Assembly (NCBI RefSeq): GCF_000385375.1 | Contig: NZ_ARVV01000001.1 | Span: 1,736,001-1,800,000 of the forward strand | Direction of reading: 5' to 3' | DNA: 64,000 bases | DNA from: Methyloversatilis discipulorum | GTDB taxonomy: Bacteria; Pseudomonadota; Gammaproteobacteria; Burkholderiales; Rhodocyclaceae | Shown: piece by piece, positions 37,978-48,797 of the stretch | Layout: every line of letters begins with the position of its first letter | Numbering within the stretch: the first letter of the stretch is position 1 | Program-made: the position numbers and the translations under genes | The notes under the pieces: generated by a model | What the model was told of the DNA's origin: nothing | The model's database searches: none | What the model saw: the letters and a program-made list of their open reading frames with translations, nothing else

Positions 37978-40307
37978 AGTCGGTCAGCGCGGCATGGCGG
38001 CGGCGCATCGTCGCCGGCATCCTGCTGTTGCTGGTCGCGCTGTGGCTGCTCGACCGCCTCTTTCCTCCTCCGCTGCCGTCCGGCAACGACGGCTTCATCG
38101 TGCTGGCGCGCGACGGCAGCCCACTGCGCGCCTGGCCGGGCAGCGACGGCGCCTGGCGCTACCCGGTCACGCCGGCCGAGGTGTCGCCGCGCTACATCGA
38201 CGCGCTGCTCGGTTATGAAGACCGCTGGTTCCGCTGGCATCCGGGCGTCAATCCGGCTTCGCTCGCGCGCGCCGCCTGGCAGTGGGCCACCACCGGCCGC
38301 ATCGTGTCCGGAGGCTCCACACTCACCATGCAGGTGGCGCGCATCCTCGAACCGGTGCCGCGCACGCCGCGCGGCAAGCTGCGCCAGATCGTACGTGCGC
38401 TGCAGCTGGAATGGCGGCTGTCGAAGGACGACATCCTGACGCTCTACCTGAATCACGCGCCGATGGGCGGCATCGTCGAAGGCGTCGAAATGGCGAGCCG
38501 TGCCTATCTCGGCAAGCCTTCGCGCGATCTCAGTCACGCCGAAGCGGCGCTGCTCGCCACACTGCCACGCGCGCCCAGTCGTCTGCGTCCGGATCGCGCG
38601 CCGCAGGCGGCCCAGATCGCGCGCGACCGCGTGCTGGCGCGGCTCGAAAGCTTCGACATCTGGTCGTCCGAAGTGGTGGCCGATGCGCGCATCGAGCCGG
38701 TGATCGCGCAGAAGCTGCAGGGCGCCTGGCTCGCGCCACTGGCCGCCGAGCGCCTGCGCAGTCGCGCGCGCAAGGCCGGCGCCGCCGGCCTTACCCTGGT
38801 CGCCAGCACGCTGGACCGCGAACTGCAGGCCACGGTCGAGCGCCTGCTGGCCGACCGCGCCAGCGTGCTGCCGCCGCGGGTGTCCATCGCCGCGCTGGTG
38901 GTCGACGCCGCCACGCTGGAGGTGCGTGCCTACGCCGGCTCGGCCGACTTCAGCGACAACGCGCGTGGCGCCCACGTCGACATGGTGCGCGGCGTGCGTT
39001 CGCCCGGCTCCGCACTCAAGCCCTTCCTGTACGCGATGGCGCTGGACGACGGCCTGATCCACTCCGAAAGCTTGCTGATCGATGCGCCGCAGGCCTTCGG
39101 CGGCTACCAGCCCGGCAATTTCCAGGCGGACTTCTCCGGGCCGGTCAGCGTGTCCGAGGCGCTGCAGAGATCGCTCAACGTGCCGGCCGTCGACCTGCTG
39201 GACCAGATCGGCCCGGCGCGTTTCGCCGCGCGGCTGGCTCAGGCCGGCATCAAGCCGCGCATCGCTACCGGCGAACAGCCCAATCTCAGCCTCATCCTTG
39301 GCGGCGCCGGCGTCACGCTGGAGGAACTGGTCGGCGGCTACCGCGCGCTCGCCGTCGGCGGTTTGGCCGGCAAACCGCGTCTGACGCCGGAGGCCCCGGT
39401 CGAGGAAACGCGGCTGATGAGTGAGGGTGCCGCGTGGATCGTGCGCGACATCCTGGAAGGCGGTGGTCACCCGGACCGGCCCTTCATCGAGGGCGGCGGC
39501 GCCGCGCCGCTGGCATGGAAGACTGGCACCAGCTTTGGCTTCCGCGACGCCTGGGCGGTCGGCGTGTCCGGCCGCTACGCGCTGGGCGTGTGGCTGGGTC
39601 GGCCGGACGGCACGCCCAACCCCGGCTTTTTCGGCGCCAATGTCGCTGCACCCCTGCTGAAGGACATCGCCGCCGCACTGCCGCGCGAGCTCATCCCGCC
39701 GCGCGAGCGGCCGGCCTCGGTGCAGCCGGTCGACATCTGCTGGCCCTTGGGCACGGCCGCTGCTGACACCCCCGCGCCACTGTGCCACCGCCGCCGCGCC
39801 GCCTGGTCACTGGCTGGCGCCGTGCCGCCCACCCGGCCCGACCGCATCGACGGCAGCAGCCTGCGCCAGACCCTCTGGATAGACCCGGCCAGCGGTCTGC
39901 GCACGGTGCCCGGCTGCGGCCACGGTGAGCCGCGCGACACCGCCCGCTGGCCCACCTTGCTGCAACCCTGGCTCGACGGCTGGCTACCCGCCGATCAGCG
40001 TATCCCCGACTGGCAACCCGGCTGCGCCCCGACCGGCGGCACCCCCGCCGCCACGCTGCGCATCGTCGGCCTCAGCGAAGGCAGCCGCCTGCGCCCGGCA
40101 CCGCAGCACCACCACGTGTCGCTGCAACTCGCCGTGCGCGGCGCGCAGGGGCCCGTGTACTGGCTGCTGGACGGGCAGAGGGTGATGCCGGACGCCGGTG
40201 GCAAACTGCTGCTGAACGAGGCGGGTACGCACCGCCTGACCGTGATGGACGAAGCGGGGAGGCATCACAGTGTCCGTTTCACGGTGGATGCGCCGCCCGG
40301 GATCTAG
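37974..40307 (+). CDS. pbpC: Penicillin-binding protein 1C
   Basis: A 777-residue peptidoglycan synthase. After one membrane helix come the glycosyltransferase domain (GYEDRWFRWHPGVNP, GGSTLTMQVARI), the transpeptidase domain with SALK at 346-349 and K516-T-G-T, and the C-terminal PBP1C-specific domain (last 90 residues). In enterobacteria pbpC follows the macroglobulin gene yfhM; here both are present but about 6 kb apart. Confidence 0.93.
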   Translation: MKSVSAAWRRRIVAGILLLLVALWLLDRLFPPPLPSGNDGFIVLARDGSPLRAWPGSDGAWRYPVTPAEVSPRYIDALLGYEDRWFRWHPGVNPASLARAAWQWATTGRIVSGGSTLTMQVARILEPVPRTPRGKLRQIVRALQLEWRLSKDDILTLYLNHAPMGGIVEGVEMASRAYLGKPSRDLSHAEAALLATLPRAPSRLRPDRAPQAAQIARDRVLARLESFDIWSSEVVADARIEPVIAQKLQGAWLAPLAAERLRSRARKAGAAGLTLVASTLDRELQATVERLLADRASVLPPRVSIAALVVDAATLEVRAYAGSADFSDNARGAHVDMVRGVRSPGSALKPFLYAMALDDGLIHSESLLIDAPQAFGGYQPGNFQADFSGPVSVSEALQRSLNVPAVDLLDQIGPARFAARLAQAGIKPRIATGEQPNLSLILGGAGVTLEELVGGYRALAVGGLAGKPRLTPEAPVEETRLMSEGAAWIVRDILEGGGHPDRPFIEGGGAAPLAWKTGTSFGFRDAWAVGVSGRYALGVWLGRPDGTPNPGFFGANVAAPLLKDIAAALPRELIPPRERPASVQPVDICWPLGTAAADTPAPLCHRRRAAWSLAGAVPPTRPDRIDGSSLRQTLWIDPASGLRTVPGCGHGEPRDTARWPTLLQPWLDGWLPADQRIPDWQPGCAPTGGTPAATLRIVGLSEGSRLRPAPQHHHVSLQLAVRGAQGPVYWLLDGQRVMPDAGGKLLLNEAGTHRLTVMDEAGRHHSVRFTVDAPPGI

Positions 40308-40622
40308 CCGGTGCGAACTGGCACCCTTTCCGGTCGTTCAGCCTGCGGCACGGTGTGACGGGGCTGTTCCGGGTTCAGTCGCGAGCAGACCTCGCTCCGG
40401 CAGTGTTCCGTTCCTGACATTCCGATTCGCGAAAACCGGCGGCACCGAAACGATGTGGTCCGATTCGGCGATGCCGCGCCGCCTTGCCTTGACCCGTGGG
40501 CCGGCCGCCGTGAGCATGCAAGCCTCGGTAACGGTCACGCTGTGGAGGACCGTCCATCGCTTTTCTCGCCGTCAGGCGGCACCGCCTTTCGTTTCAACCT
40601 CCCATCCAATCAAGGAATAGCC
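40308..40622. other. Intergenic region upstream of the cupin gene
   Basis: 315 bases without a supported gene. No clear terminator follows pbpC. TTGACC at about 40489 could be a -35 box, but no good -10 follows at the right distance. Confidence 0.35.
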
Positions 40623-40898
40623 ATGACTCAAATCGTCGTCGATCACAACCCGACCGAAGAGAAGCTGAAGGAGCTGGGCGTGTCCAGCTGGTCGATCTGG
40701 GAAAAGGAAGTGTCGAAGTTCCCGCTCGACTTCTCGATGACCGAAAGCGCCTACCTGCTCGAAGGCGAAATCCACGTGACGCCGCAGGGCGGTGACAAGG
40801 TGGTGATCAAGGCAGGCGACTTCGTCGTGTTCCCGAAGGGCATGAAGTCGATGTGGGAAGTCGTGAAACCGCTGCGCAAGCACTACAAGCACAGCTGA
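40623..40898 (+). CDS. Small cupin protein
   Basis: A 91-residue single-domain cupin of the DUF861 type. The barrel strands are visible in ESAYLLEGEIHVTPQGGDKVVIKAGDFVVFPKGMKSMWEV. Typical cupin metal histidines are mostly missing, so it may bind a small ligand rather than catalyse. AAGGA precedes the ATG and a strong terminator follows, making it a single-gene unit. Confidence 0.8.
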   Translation: MTQIVVDHNPTEEKLKELGVSSWSIWEKEVSKFPLDFSMTESAYLLEGEIHVTPQGGDKVVIKAGDFVVFPKGMKSMWEVVKPLRKHYKHS

Positions 40899-40918
40899 GC
40901 GCACCCGCTTGCACGACG

Positions 40919-40950
40919 AAAGGGCCTTGATGTTTCAAGGCCCTTTTTGT
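40919..40950 (+). terminator. Terminator after the cupin gene
   Basis: AAAGGGCCTTGA-TGTT-TCAAGGCCCTTT is a perfect 12-bp stem with a T-run. Confidence 0.92.
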
Positions 40951-41173
40951 TTGCGTGGACGGTGATCGGCTCCCGAGCGACGGCGAAGTGCCACATAGTT
41001 GTCAGGTGCCGTGGATTGTTCAGGCGGATGATGCACGCAGTCCTGAACGCGGATGGCGGCTCTCCGGGTGCATCCGCTTGCGTCGCCCGCGTGTAGAGGA
41101 TGGAACGAGGCCGGTTGCTGTTCCGGTCAGCCCGCAGGCCCGGCCTGTGCCGTCGTCCGCCAGGGAGAACGGA

Positions 41174-42076
41174 TTGAATCCATCGTTCAGCGCCACGATG
41201 CCCTCCGTCGCCACGCGCGACTTCGCGCCGATGCTTTCGCCTGCTGACGACAGCGTCCGCGCCTTCGACCTGCTTGCCGACCTCGCGCGCGATTTGCGAC
41301 CGGGGGTGATCTTTCCGATCTGTTTCGACGCACTGCTGTGCGTGCGGCAGACCTTGCGCGCGCCCGAGGTGACGACGCCCCATCTGGCAGGCGCGGCGCG
41401 GGTCGATCCGCTGCTGTGTGCGCGGCTGCTCAGGCGCGCGAACCGCGGTCGGCGTGCCGAGCCGGTGACCGGCGTGCGCGATGCGCTGGCCAGGCTGGGC
41501 GCGGACCGGGCGCAGCGCGTGGCGCGTGCGGTGTCCTGTGGCCAGATCGGCTGTGCGCGGCAGCTTTCGCACGTCGACGAACTGTCGCGTCGGCTGTGGC
41601 TGCACACGCTGCGTACGGCGGCCGGCGCCTTCGTGCTGGCGCGCCGGCTCACGTCACTCGATCCGGACGAGGCGATGACGGCAGGGCTGCTGCACGACAT
41701 CGGTGCCTTCTACCTGCTGGACCGCCTGGCGCGGCGCCCGTCGGCGGCGTTCGACGCGCAGGACATCAATGCGCTCATCCTCGAATGGCACGAAAGCGTG
41801 GGCGAATCGCTGCTGCAGTCGTTGGGCGTGCCCGAGGTGCTGATCGATGCGATGCGCGATCACGAACAGCCGCGCGCAAGCACCGGCATGCCGCGCTCGC
41901 TGTCGGATCTGGTGTTCACCGCCAGCGTGCTGGCCGGTGGCGCGACCGAGTTGTACGACGATCCGGTATGCCATGTCAGCCAGCGCCCGGCGCCGACGCG
42001 TGAGCGATTCGCCGGGCTGCTGCCGGAGATCGAACAGGTGTACGGCGTGCTGCGGCGCGGGGCGATGCAGGGGTAA
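41174..42076 (+). CDS. HDOD-domain signalling protein
   Basis: A 300-residue protein with an HDOD core: an N-terminal helical part, then LWLHTLRTAAGAFVLARRL, AMTAGLLHDIGAFYLLDRL and EWHESVGESLLQSLGVPEVLIDAMRDHE. The HD pair in LLHDIG is retained. Such proteins act in signalling, often near c-di-GMP or chemosensory genes. A TTG start at 41174 is preferred because AGGGAG lies 6 bases before it; ATG at 41198 is the alternative. Confidence 0.75.
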   Translation: MNPSFSATMPSVATRDFAPMLSPADDSVRAFDLLADLARDLRPGVIFPICFDALLCVRQTLRAPEVTTPHLAGAARVDPLLCARLLRRANRGRRAEPVTGVRDALARLGADRAQRVARAVSCGQIGCARQLSHVDELSRRLWLHTLRTAAGAFVLARRLTSLDPDEAMTAGLLHDIGAFYLLDRLARRPSAAFDAQDINALILEWHESVGESLLQSLGVPEVLIDAMRDHEQPRASTGMPRSLSDLVFTASVLAGGATELYDDPVCHVSQRPAPTRERFAGLLPEIEQVYGVLRRGAMQG

Positions 42077-42094
42077 GGCGCTTCTCCCCGGTTT

Positions 42095-42378
42095 GAGCAG
42101 CTTCGGTCGCGATGCGTTCGCTGTAGTCCTCGGGCTTCGATTCAGGTCGCTGTCGGGGTCAAGACCCCTCCCACAGAACTCCCGCCGGGGCTTCGGCCGC
42201 GGGTCTGGCTCAGTCCCCGTGGGAGCAGCCTCGGTCGCGACGCGTTCGCTGTAGTCCACGGGCTTCGATTCAGGTTGCTGTCGGGGTCAAGACCCCTCCC
42301 ACAGAACTTCCGCCAGGGCTTCGGCCGCGGGTCTGGCTCAGTCCCCGTGGGAGCGGCCTTGGCCGCGACAGGGCCGCA
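42095..42378. repeat. 128-bp tandem repeat of REP elements
   Basis: Copy 1 is 42095-42222, copy 2 is 42223-42350, and the first 28 bases or so of a third follow. The two full copies differ at only about six positions. Each contains two REP elements in opposite orientation: a GAGCAGCYTCGGTCGCGAYG half and GGGGTC-AA-GACCCC followed by CTCCCACAGAA. The third copy begins GTGGGAG then CGGCC-TT-GGCCG. Confidence 0.85.
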
Positions 42379-42405
42379 GCACAGCGCGGACTTCGGTGCA
42401 GATCA

Positions 42406-42441
42406 AGAAAAAGCCCGCCCCGCGGATGCGGAGGCGGGCTT
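42406..42441 (-). terminator. katG terminator
   Basis: On the minus strand, AAGCCCGCC pairs with GGCGGGCTT around 13 bases and is followed by a run of T. It sits 21 bases after the katG stop. Confidence 0.8.
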
Positions 42442-42461
42442 TGTCATTCCGGCCGGCGACT

Positions 42462-44858
<2,397 letters not shown>

Positions 44859-44870
44859 CTATTTTCTTTA

Positions 44871-44900
44871 TATTTAGATCAAGTCTAAAAGATCATCCAA
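44871..44900 (-). promoter_or_regulatory. Candidate katG promoter with overlapping operator
   Basis: On the minus strand TTGGAT and TAAATA are 18 bases apart. The perfect inverted repeat TTTAGA-TCAAG-TCTAAA (44873-44889) overlaps the spacer and -10, as a repressor site would. The region is AT-rich against a GC-rich background. The regulator is unknown; a Fur/PerR-type protein is one possibility. Confidence 0.4.
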
Positions 44901-45023
44901 GGTGCAGTGCGGCATGGAGATCGCCTGATCTCGGACCGTTCGAATTCGCAGCAGTCATGCATGCGGCACGTGCGCGATCGAATCGTTCCCGCAAGCGCCT
45001 TGATCGACGCCAGCGGCCAGCGC

Positions 45024-45110
45024 CGGCCGCGTCGCGGCCAAGGGGTCACGCCCGATCCGGGAGCCCGACCCTGGGCCGGGGTTCTGTGGGAGGGGTCTTC
45101 TGAACCCGAC
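45024..45110. repeat. REP pair near the end of the kinase gene
   Basis: CGTCGCGGCCAAGGGGTC at about 45030-45047 and TTCTGTGGGAGGGGTCTTCT at 45082-45101 are members of the same family as the array at 42095, in opposite orientation. Confidence 0.55.
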
Positions 45111-45122
45111 CGTCGCGCCAAA

Positions 45123-45695
45123 CTAGAACGGCGAGTCGGCGTGGGCGAGGCGAACCTCGATGTTCGCCCGGGTCGCGATCTGCGGCAGATGCGGGTCGAC
45201 GATGCCCTGTGTAGCAAGTGCCGCGAGATCACCGTCCGGCAGGGCGCAGGACTTCACCAGCAGGACGCGCGGGCTGCCGATGCGGGCAGCGAGCCAGACG
45301 GCGATGCTGTCGGAGGTCACCGTCCAGTCGCGCGGGAGGTCGGTACTGAGGTCGAGATGACGGGAGGGCAGCCACACCGGCGTGCGGCCGGCAGCGCAGT
45401 GGTCGGCCAGTGCGTCGATGTCATCGCAGGCGAGCAGCGCCGGAAACAGGTCGCACAGCATCAGCCCGCACTGGTCCATCGCGCGCAGCGCCATGCGGTG
45501 CGCTGCGTCTTCGGAAAAGCGCCAGTGCGTCTGGGCGTCGCGTACGGCGTCGGCATACGCCCCGCCGCCGGGCACGATGACGGCGCTGCCTGACGCCTCG
45601 CCGGCAAGCCGTTCGCACCAGCGCTGAAGTCGTCCGTCATGCGGGTCGGACAGCAGGCTGCCGCCGAGCTTGATCACCACAGGTGCGCGGGTCAC
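45123..45695 (-). CDS. mfnE: Amino-acid-kinase-family protein, MfnE-like (methylofuran biosynthesis)
   Basis: A 190-residue small kinase beginning APVVIKLGGSLLSDP, the phosphate-binding start of the amino acid kinase family, with IVPGGGAYADAVR following. Its size and company (MfnF-like, ATP-grasp) match MfnE, which phosphorylates 5-(aminomethyl)-3-furanmethanol phosphate in methanofuran synthesis. It starts with GTG that overlaps the previous stop (GTGA). Assignment depends on the cluster context. Confidence 0.75.
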   Translation of the reverse strand: MTRAPVVIKLGGSLLSDPHDGRLQRWCERLAGEASGSAVIVPGGGAYADAVRDAQTHWRFSEDAAHRMALRAMDQCGLMLCDLFPALLACDDIDALADHCAAGRTPVWLPSRHLDLSTDLPRDWTVTSDSIAVWLAARIGSPRVLLVKSCALPDGDLAALATQGIVDPHLPQIATRANIEVRLAHADSPF

Positions 45696-45874
45696 GGCTT
45701 GTGGTCGCGGTCGATGCGGCGGTCCAGCACCTGGCCGAGCAGGCGCAGCGCCAGCAGATAGACGATGGCCAACGCGAGCATCTGAGCACCGCCGCCGGTC
45801 AGCGTCTTGAACGGCACGTAAAACAGGCCGAAGGCGACGACGCCGATCAGATGGATGATGGCGGACGGTTTCAT
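45692..45874 (-). CDS. 60-residue membrane protein within the mfn cluster
   Basis: Two hydrophobic helices (IIHLIGVVAFGLFYVPF and MLALAIVYLLALRLLGQVL) with a charged tail. It overlaps MfnF by ATGA at its start and MfnE by GTGA at its end, so translation is coupled on both sides and the frame is almost certainly real. No family is recognised. Confidence 0.75.
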   Translation of the reverse strand: MKPSAIIHLIGVVAFGLFYVPFKTLTGGGAQMLALAIVYLLALRLLGQVLDRRIDRDHKP

Positions 45875-46914
45875 CGCTTCCCCTCGGCCAGCAAGCCCAC
45901 GGCAACCGCCGGTGCGCAGGTGGTGGCTTCGTCCGCGCAGTCGGGCGCGAGATCGGCCAGCAGCTCACCGAGCGTGACGGCCGGGCGACCGAGCGCGCGG
46001 GCGAGACGGGCGGCGACGAAGCGGCCGGCCCCCGCGCAGACCACCGGTGCCTCGGGCGCGAGCGCGGCGATGCCGGGCAGGGCAGAGCAGGCGTCGATCA
46101 GGGCGCCCAGCTGTGCATCGGCGAAAGCGGACGCGAGTGCGCGCCAGTCTTCCATCGAGCCTTCGGCGAGATCGCGACCTATCATGCGCGCCAGCCGGCG
46201 GGCGCTGGCCTCCGCCGTCTTGGCGCCGCCGTCGGCCGCCGGATACTGGTCTGCGTGCTCCGGCAGCTCACCGAGCAGGCGCCACACGTCGGCCGAGGTG
46301 GCGAAGTACTCGGCCATCAGCCGGTGGCGCTGGCCCTTGAAGTCGACCGCCGGCGCGAGCGCCATCAGCGGCGTGCGCACGACGCCGGCATAGACCAGTT
46401 CGCCGCTGATCAGCCGGTCGGCGTCGGAGCGGCTGGTCGTGGCGACGCCGCCATCGATGACGATGAGGTCGCTGGTGGTGCTGCCGACATCGGCCAGCAG
46501 CGCCTGCGGCAGACGGGTGGCGATCCACGCCGCAGTAGCGAGCCAGTTGGCCGAGGCGATGTCGTCGGCGCGGGCGCGCGCGTCATCGACCTCCGCCCAG
46601 CCCGCGCGACCGGCGTACAGCGTGATTTCGCCCGCCAATGCGGTGCGCATGCGCTGTGCGATGCCGGCCACGCCGTCGGCGCGGGCATCGAACAGGTCGG
46701 TCATTTCGCCGGTCATCGTGACTGCGTGGCGCGGCGCCGCACCCAGTGCGGCCAGCGCTTCGGCCACGGCGGTGTCGAGCTTGTCCAGCCCCTGCCACAG
46801 CGGGCAGGCGACCTGCAACACGCCGCTCACCCGCCCGCCGTCGATGCGCGCGGCCTTGACGTGCGCGCCGCCGATGTCCCAGCCGATCAGCGTTGCATCA
46901 GACGGCTTCTTCAT
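45871..46914 (-). CDS. mfnF: MfnF-like H4MPT-linked C1 pathway protein
   Basis: A 347-residue protein of the hydantoinase/oxoprolinase ATPase fold. GWDIGGAHVKAARIDGG near the start and DVGSTTSDLIVIDGG near residue 130 are the two nucleotide-binding loops. In methanogens MfnF joins the furan unit to tyramine-glutamate; in methylotrophs the homologue lies in the tetrahydromethanopterin/methylofuran gene set. It overlaps the ATP-grasp gene upstream by 17 bases. Confidence 0.8.
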   Translation of the reverse strand: MKKPSDATLIGWDIGGAHVKAARIDGGRVSGVLQVACPLWQGLDKLDTAVAEALAALGAAPRHAVTMTGEMTDLFDARADGVAGIAQRMRTALAGEITLYAGRAGWAEVDDARARADDIASANWLATAAWIATRLPQALLADVGSTTSDLIVIDGGVATTSRSDADRLISGELVYAGVVRTPLMALAPAVDFKGQRHRLMAEYFATSADVWRLLGELPEHADQYPAADGGAKTAEASARRLARMIGRDLAEGSMEDWRALASAFADAQLGALIDACSALPGIAALAPEAPVVCAGAGRFVAARLARALGRPAVTLGELLADLAPDCADEATTCAPAVAVGLLAEGKR

Positions 46915-47890
46915 GGGCGTCGAGGGTAAGGGTGTGCGGACGCGGAGCGTCGGTCGACGGCAGGCTGCCGTCGCGTGCCGCGCTCAGTGTGGCGGCGACC
47001 AGGTTGAGGCCGGTCGCTGCGCGCAGCGCGCAGGCCGAGGTGCTCATGCGCGGATTGATCTCGACCACGACCGGGCCGTCCGCGGTTTCGATGAAATCGA
47101 CGCCGACCGGTCCGAGCAGACCGGGCAGGGCGGCGGCGATGCGCTGCGCGAGCGCGGCGTGTTGCGGCGTGGCGTCGACCGCGCCGACGGCGAGCGCGGC
47201 AAGACGCACGCGTTCGCCATGGTGCTCGAGCACTTGCCGGTTCACCGACAGCAGCGCGGCGCGGCCACGCGCGCACAGCAGGTTCATGCTGCGCGCCTCG
47301 CCGTCCAGCCACGGCTGGGCGATGTGATCCGGCCCGGCCGCGCGCAGTACGCGAGCGGCGGCTGCGCGGTCGCCCAGACGCTGCAGACCCTCGCAACCGG
47401 CGCCGTCGTCCGGCTTCACCGCCCATGCGCCAAGGACGTCGGGCAGTGCGTCGGCGTCGCTGTAGTGTGGCAGCACGGCGACGCCGGCCTCTGCCAGCAC
47501 GCGCGCGGTGCGTGACTTCGACGCGGCGACGCGGCAGCTTGCGGCGTCGCAGCCGAGCAGGCGGCTGCCGCTCGCTTCGACACGGGCGGCCAGCGTGGCC
47601 AGCAGATCGCCAGTTTCCGGCGCGACGATGAGCGCCGCGTCGGCACCGGCCAGTGCGGCATCGAAGGCGGCGTCGAACGCGCCGGTCTCGGCTACCGCGA
47701 TCGAGCCGGGCAGCGCCGCTCCGAGCCGGGCGTCGTGCAGCGTCACCAGTTCGGCGCCAGCGATGTCGGCGGCGTCGCGCAGCAGCGCATCGCGCATCAG
47801 GCGGCCTTCGCGCACGAGCGAGGCCGGCAGTGGCTGGCCGGCCAGACCGCCGCCGGTGATAAACTCGAACACGAAAATTCGTTGATTCAT
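46898..47890 (-). CDS. mfnD: ATP-grasp ligase, MfnD-like
   Basis: A 330-residue ATP-grasp enzyme. AVKPDDGAGCEGLQRL is the lysine/glycine loop, and GVDFIETADGPVVVEINPRMSTS holds the metal-binding Glu and Asn. Family and context match MfnD, which in methanogens adds glutamate to tyramine (in methylofuran, to tyrosine). The ATG at 47890 lies 12 bases from the divergent HisA-like start. No ribosome site is evident before it. Confidence 0.75.
   Translation of the reverse strand: MNQRIFVFEFITGGGLAGQPLPASLVREGRLMRDALLRDAADIAGAELVTLHDARLGAALPGSIAVAETGAFDAAFDAALAGADAALIVAPETGDLLATLAARVEASGSRLLGCDAASCRVAASKSRTARVLAEAGVAVLPHYSDADALPDVLGAWAVKPDDGAGCEGLQRLGDRAAAARVLRAAGPDHIAQPWLDGEARSMNLLCARGRAALLSVNRQVLEHHGERVRLAALAVGAVDATPQHAALAQRIAAALPGLLGPVGVDFIETADGPVVVEINPRMSTSACALRAATGLNLVAATLSAARDGSLPSTDAPRPHTLTLDAHEEAV
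47855..47863 (+). promoter_or_regulatory. Possible extended -10 for the HisA-like gene
   Basis: TGATAAACT fits TG-N-TAAACT. It lies inside the mfnD coding region, about 40 bases before the GTG at 47903, because the two divergent starts are almost touching. Confidence 0.3.
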
Positions 47891-47902
47891 ATAAGGTTTT
47901 TT

Positions 47903-48589
47903 GTGCCTGAACTGATACCCGTCATCGACCTGATGCAAGGTCGGGTCGTGCACGCGCGTCGTGGCGACCGGCAAGCTTACCAGCCGCTGCGCTCGCGTCT
48001 GGTCGAGGGTTGCGTGCCGGCCGACGTGGTCGACGCACTGCTCGCGGCGACCACCGCCCGCCATATCTATATTGCCGATCTCGACGCCATCCGCCGATTG
48101 GGCGGTGACCACACAAAGGTGATCGCTGCTCTGGCCGAGCGTCATCCGCAGGTCGAGTTCTGGGTGGACGGCGGTTTTGCCGATGCCGATGCCGCGCTGG
48201 CGCTGCACCACGCGACCGGCGCGATCCCCGTGCTGGGCAGCGAAAGCCTGACCGATCCCGATGCGTTGGCGAAACTGTCGGCAGCGGGCGTGCCGGCGCT
48301 GCTGTCGCTCGACTATCGCAGCGGCGTTCCGCTCGGCGCCGCATGGGCGCACGCGCCCGAATTCTGGCCGGCACGGGTGATCGCGATGGAACTGGCGCGG
48401 GTCGGCTCGGAGGCCGGGCCCGAGCTGGCACTGATTGCCCGCTTGCGCGCTCAGCGCCCTGACGTTGCGGTGATCGCCGCCGGTGGTGTGCGTGACGCGG
48501 TAGACCTTGCCGCGCTGGACGAGGCCGGTGTGCCGGCGGTGCTGGTGGCGAGCGCGCTGCACGATGGCCGGCTGGCCGTCCCTCAATGA
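47903..48589 (+). CDS. HisA/HisF-related protein of the C1-carrier cluster
   Basis: A 228-residue TIM-barrel protein. LIPVIDLMQGRVVHARRGDR, IYIADLDAIRR and VIAAGGVRD mirror the phosphate-binding blocks of HisA. It is a separate group found in methanogens and in methylotrophs with tetrahydromethanopterin, and its position opposite mfnD fits. The histidine pathway itself is not encoded here. The start is GTG 47903, chosen by alignment to the family start. The reaction is unknown. Confidence 0.75.
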   Translation: MPELIPVIDLMQGRVVHARRGDRQAYQPLRSRLVEGCVPADVVDALLAATTARHIYIADLDAIRRLGGDHTKVIAALAERHPQVEFWVDGGFADADAALALHHATGAIPVLGSESLTDPDALAKLSAAGVPALLSLDYRSGVPLGAAWAHAPEFWPARVIAMELARVGSEAGPELALIARLRAQRPDVAVIAAGGVRDAVDLAALDEAGVPAVLVASALHDGRLAVPQ

Positions 48590-48797
48590 TTCATGCTGCG
48601 GCGCACGAATTCCCCGCGTTTGAAACGCCACGATTTTTTACCGTGGAATCAATTGCAGGGAGTAGTTTACATTTTGATACGGCGCTTCCGGTTACGGGCA
48701 GATCGGGTCTGGCGTGAACTGAGCTCAGGGAATGAATGCCCGCCGAGTGGCGGCCCGCATTCGATGAATGGATACGGAATAACGAACTGGCAAGAAA

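Larger units (their letters stand above)
42077..42461. other. Intergenic region filled by a REP array
   Basis: 385 bases between the convergent HDOD and katG genes. It consists of a 128-bp repeat in two full copies and one short third copy, followed by the katG terminator. Confidence 0.8.

Noticed and set aside
24633-42076. Genomic island or prophage
   Set aside because: The stretch is rich in unknown genes and repeats, but there is no integrase, transposase, tRNA or attachment repeat, and base composition looks similar to the flanks.
42095-42378. Possible CRISPR array
   Set aside because: The period is 128 bp, the copies are nearly identical throughout, and there are no variable spacers. 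It is a REP-type tandem duplication.
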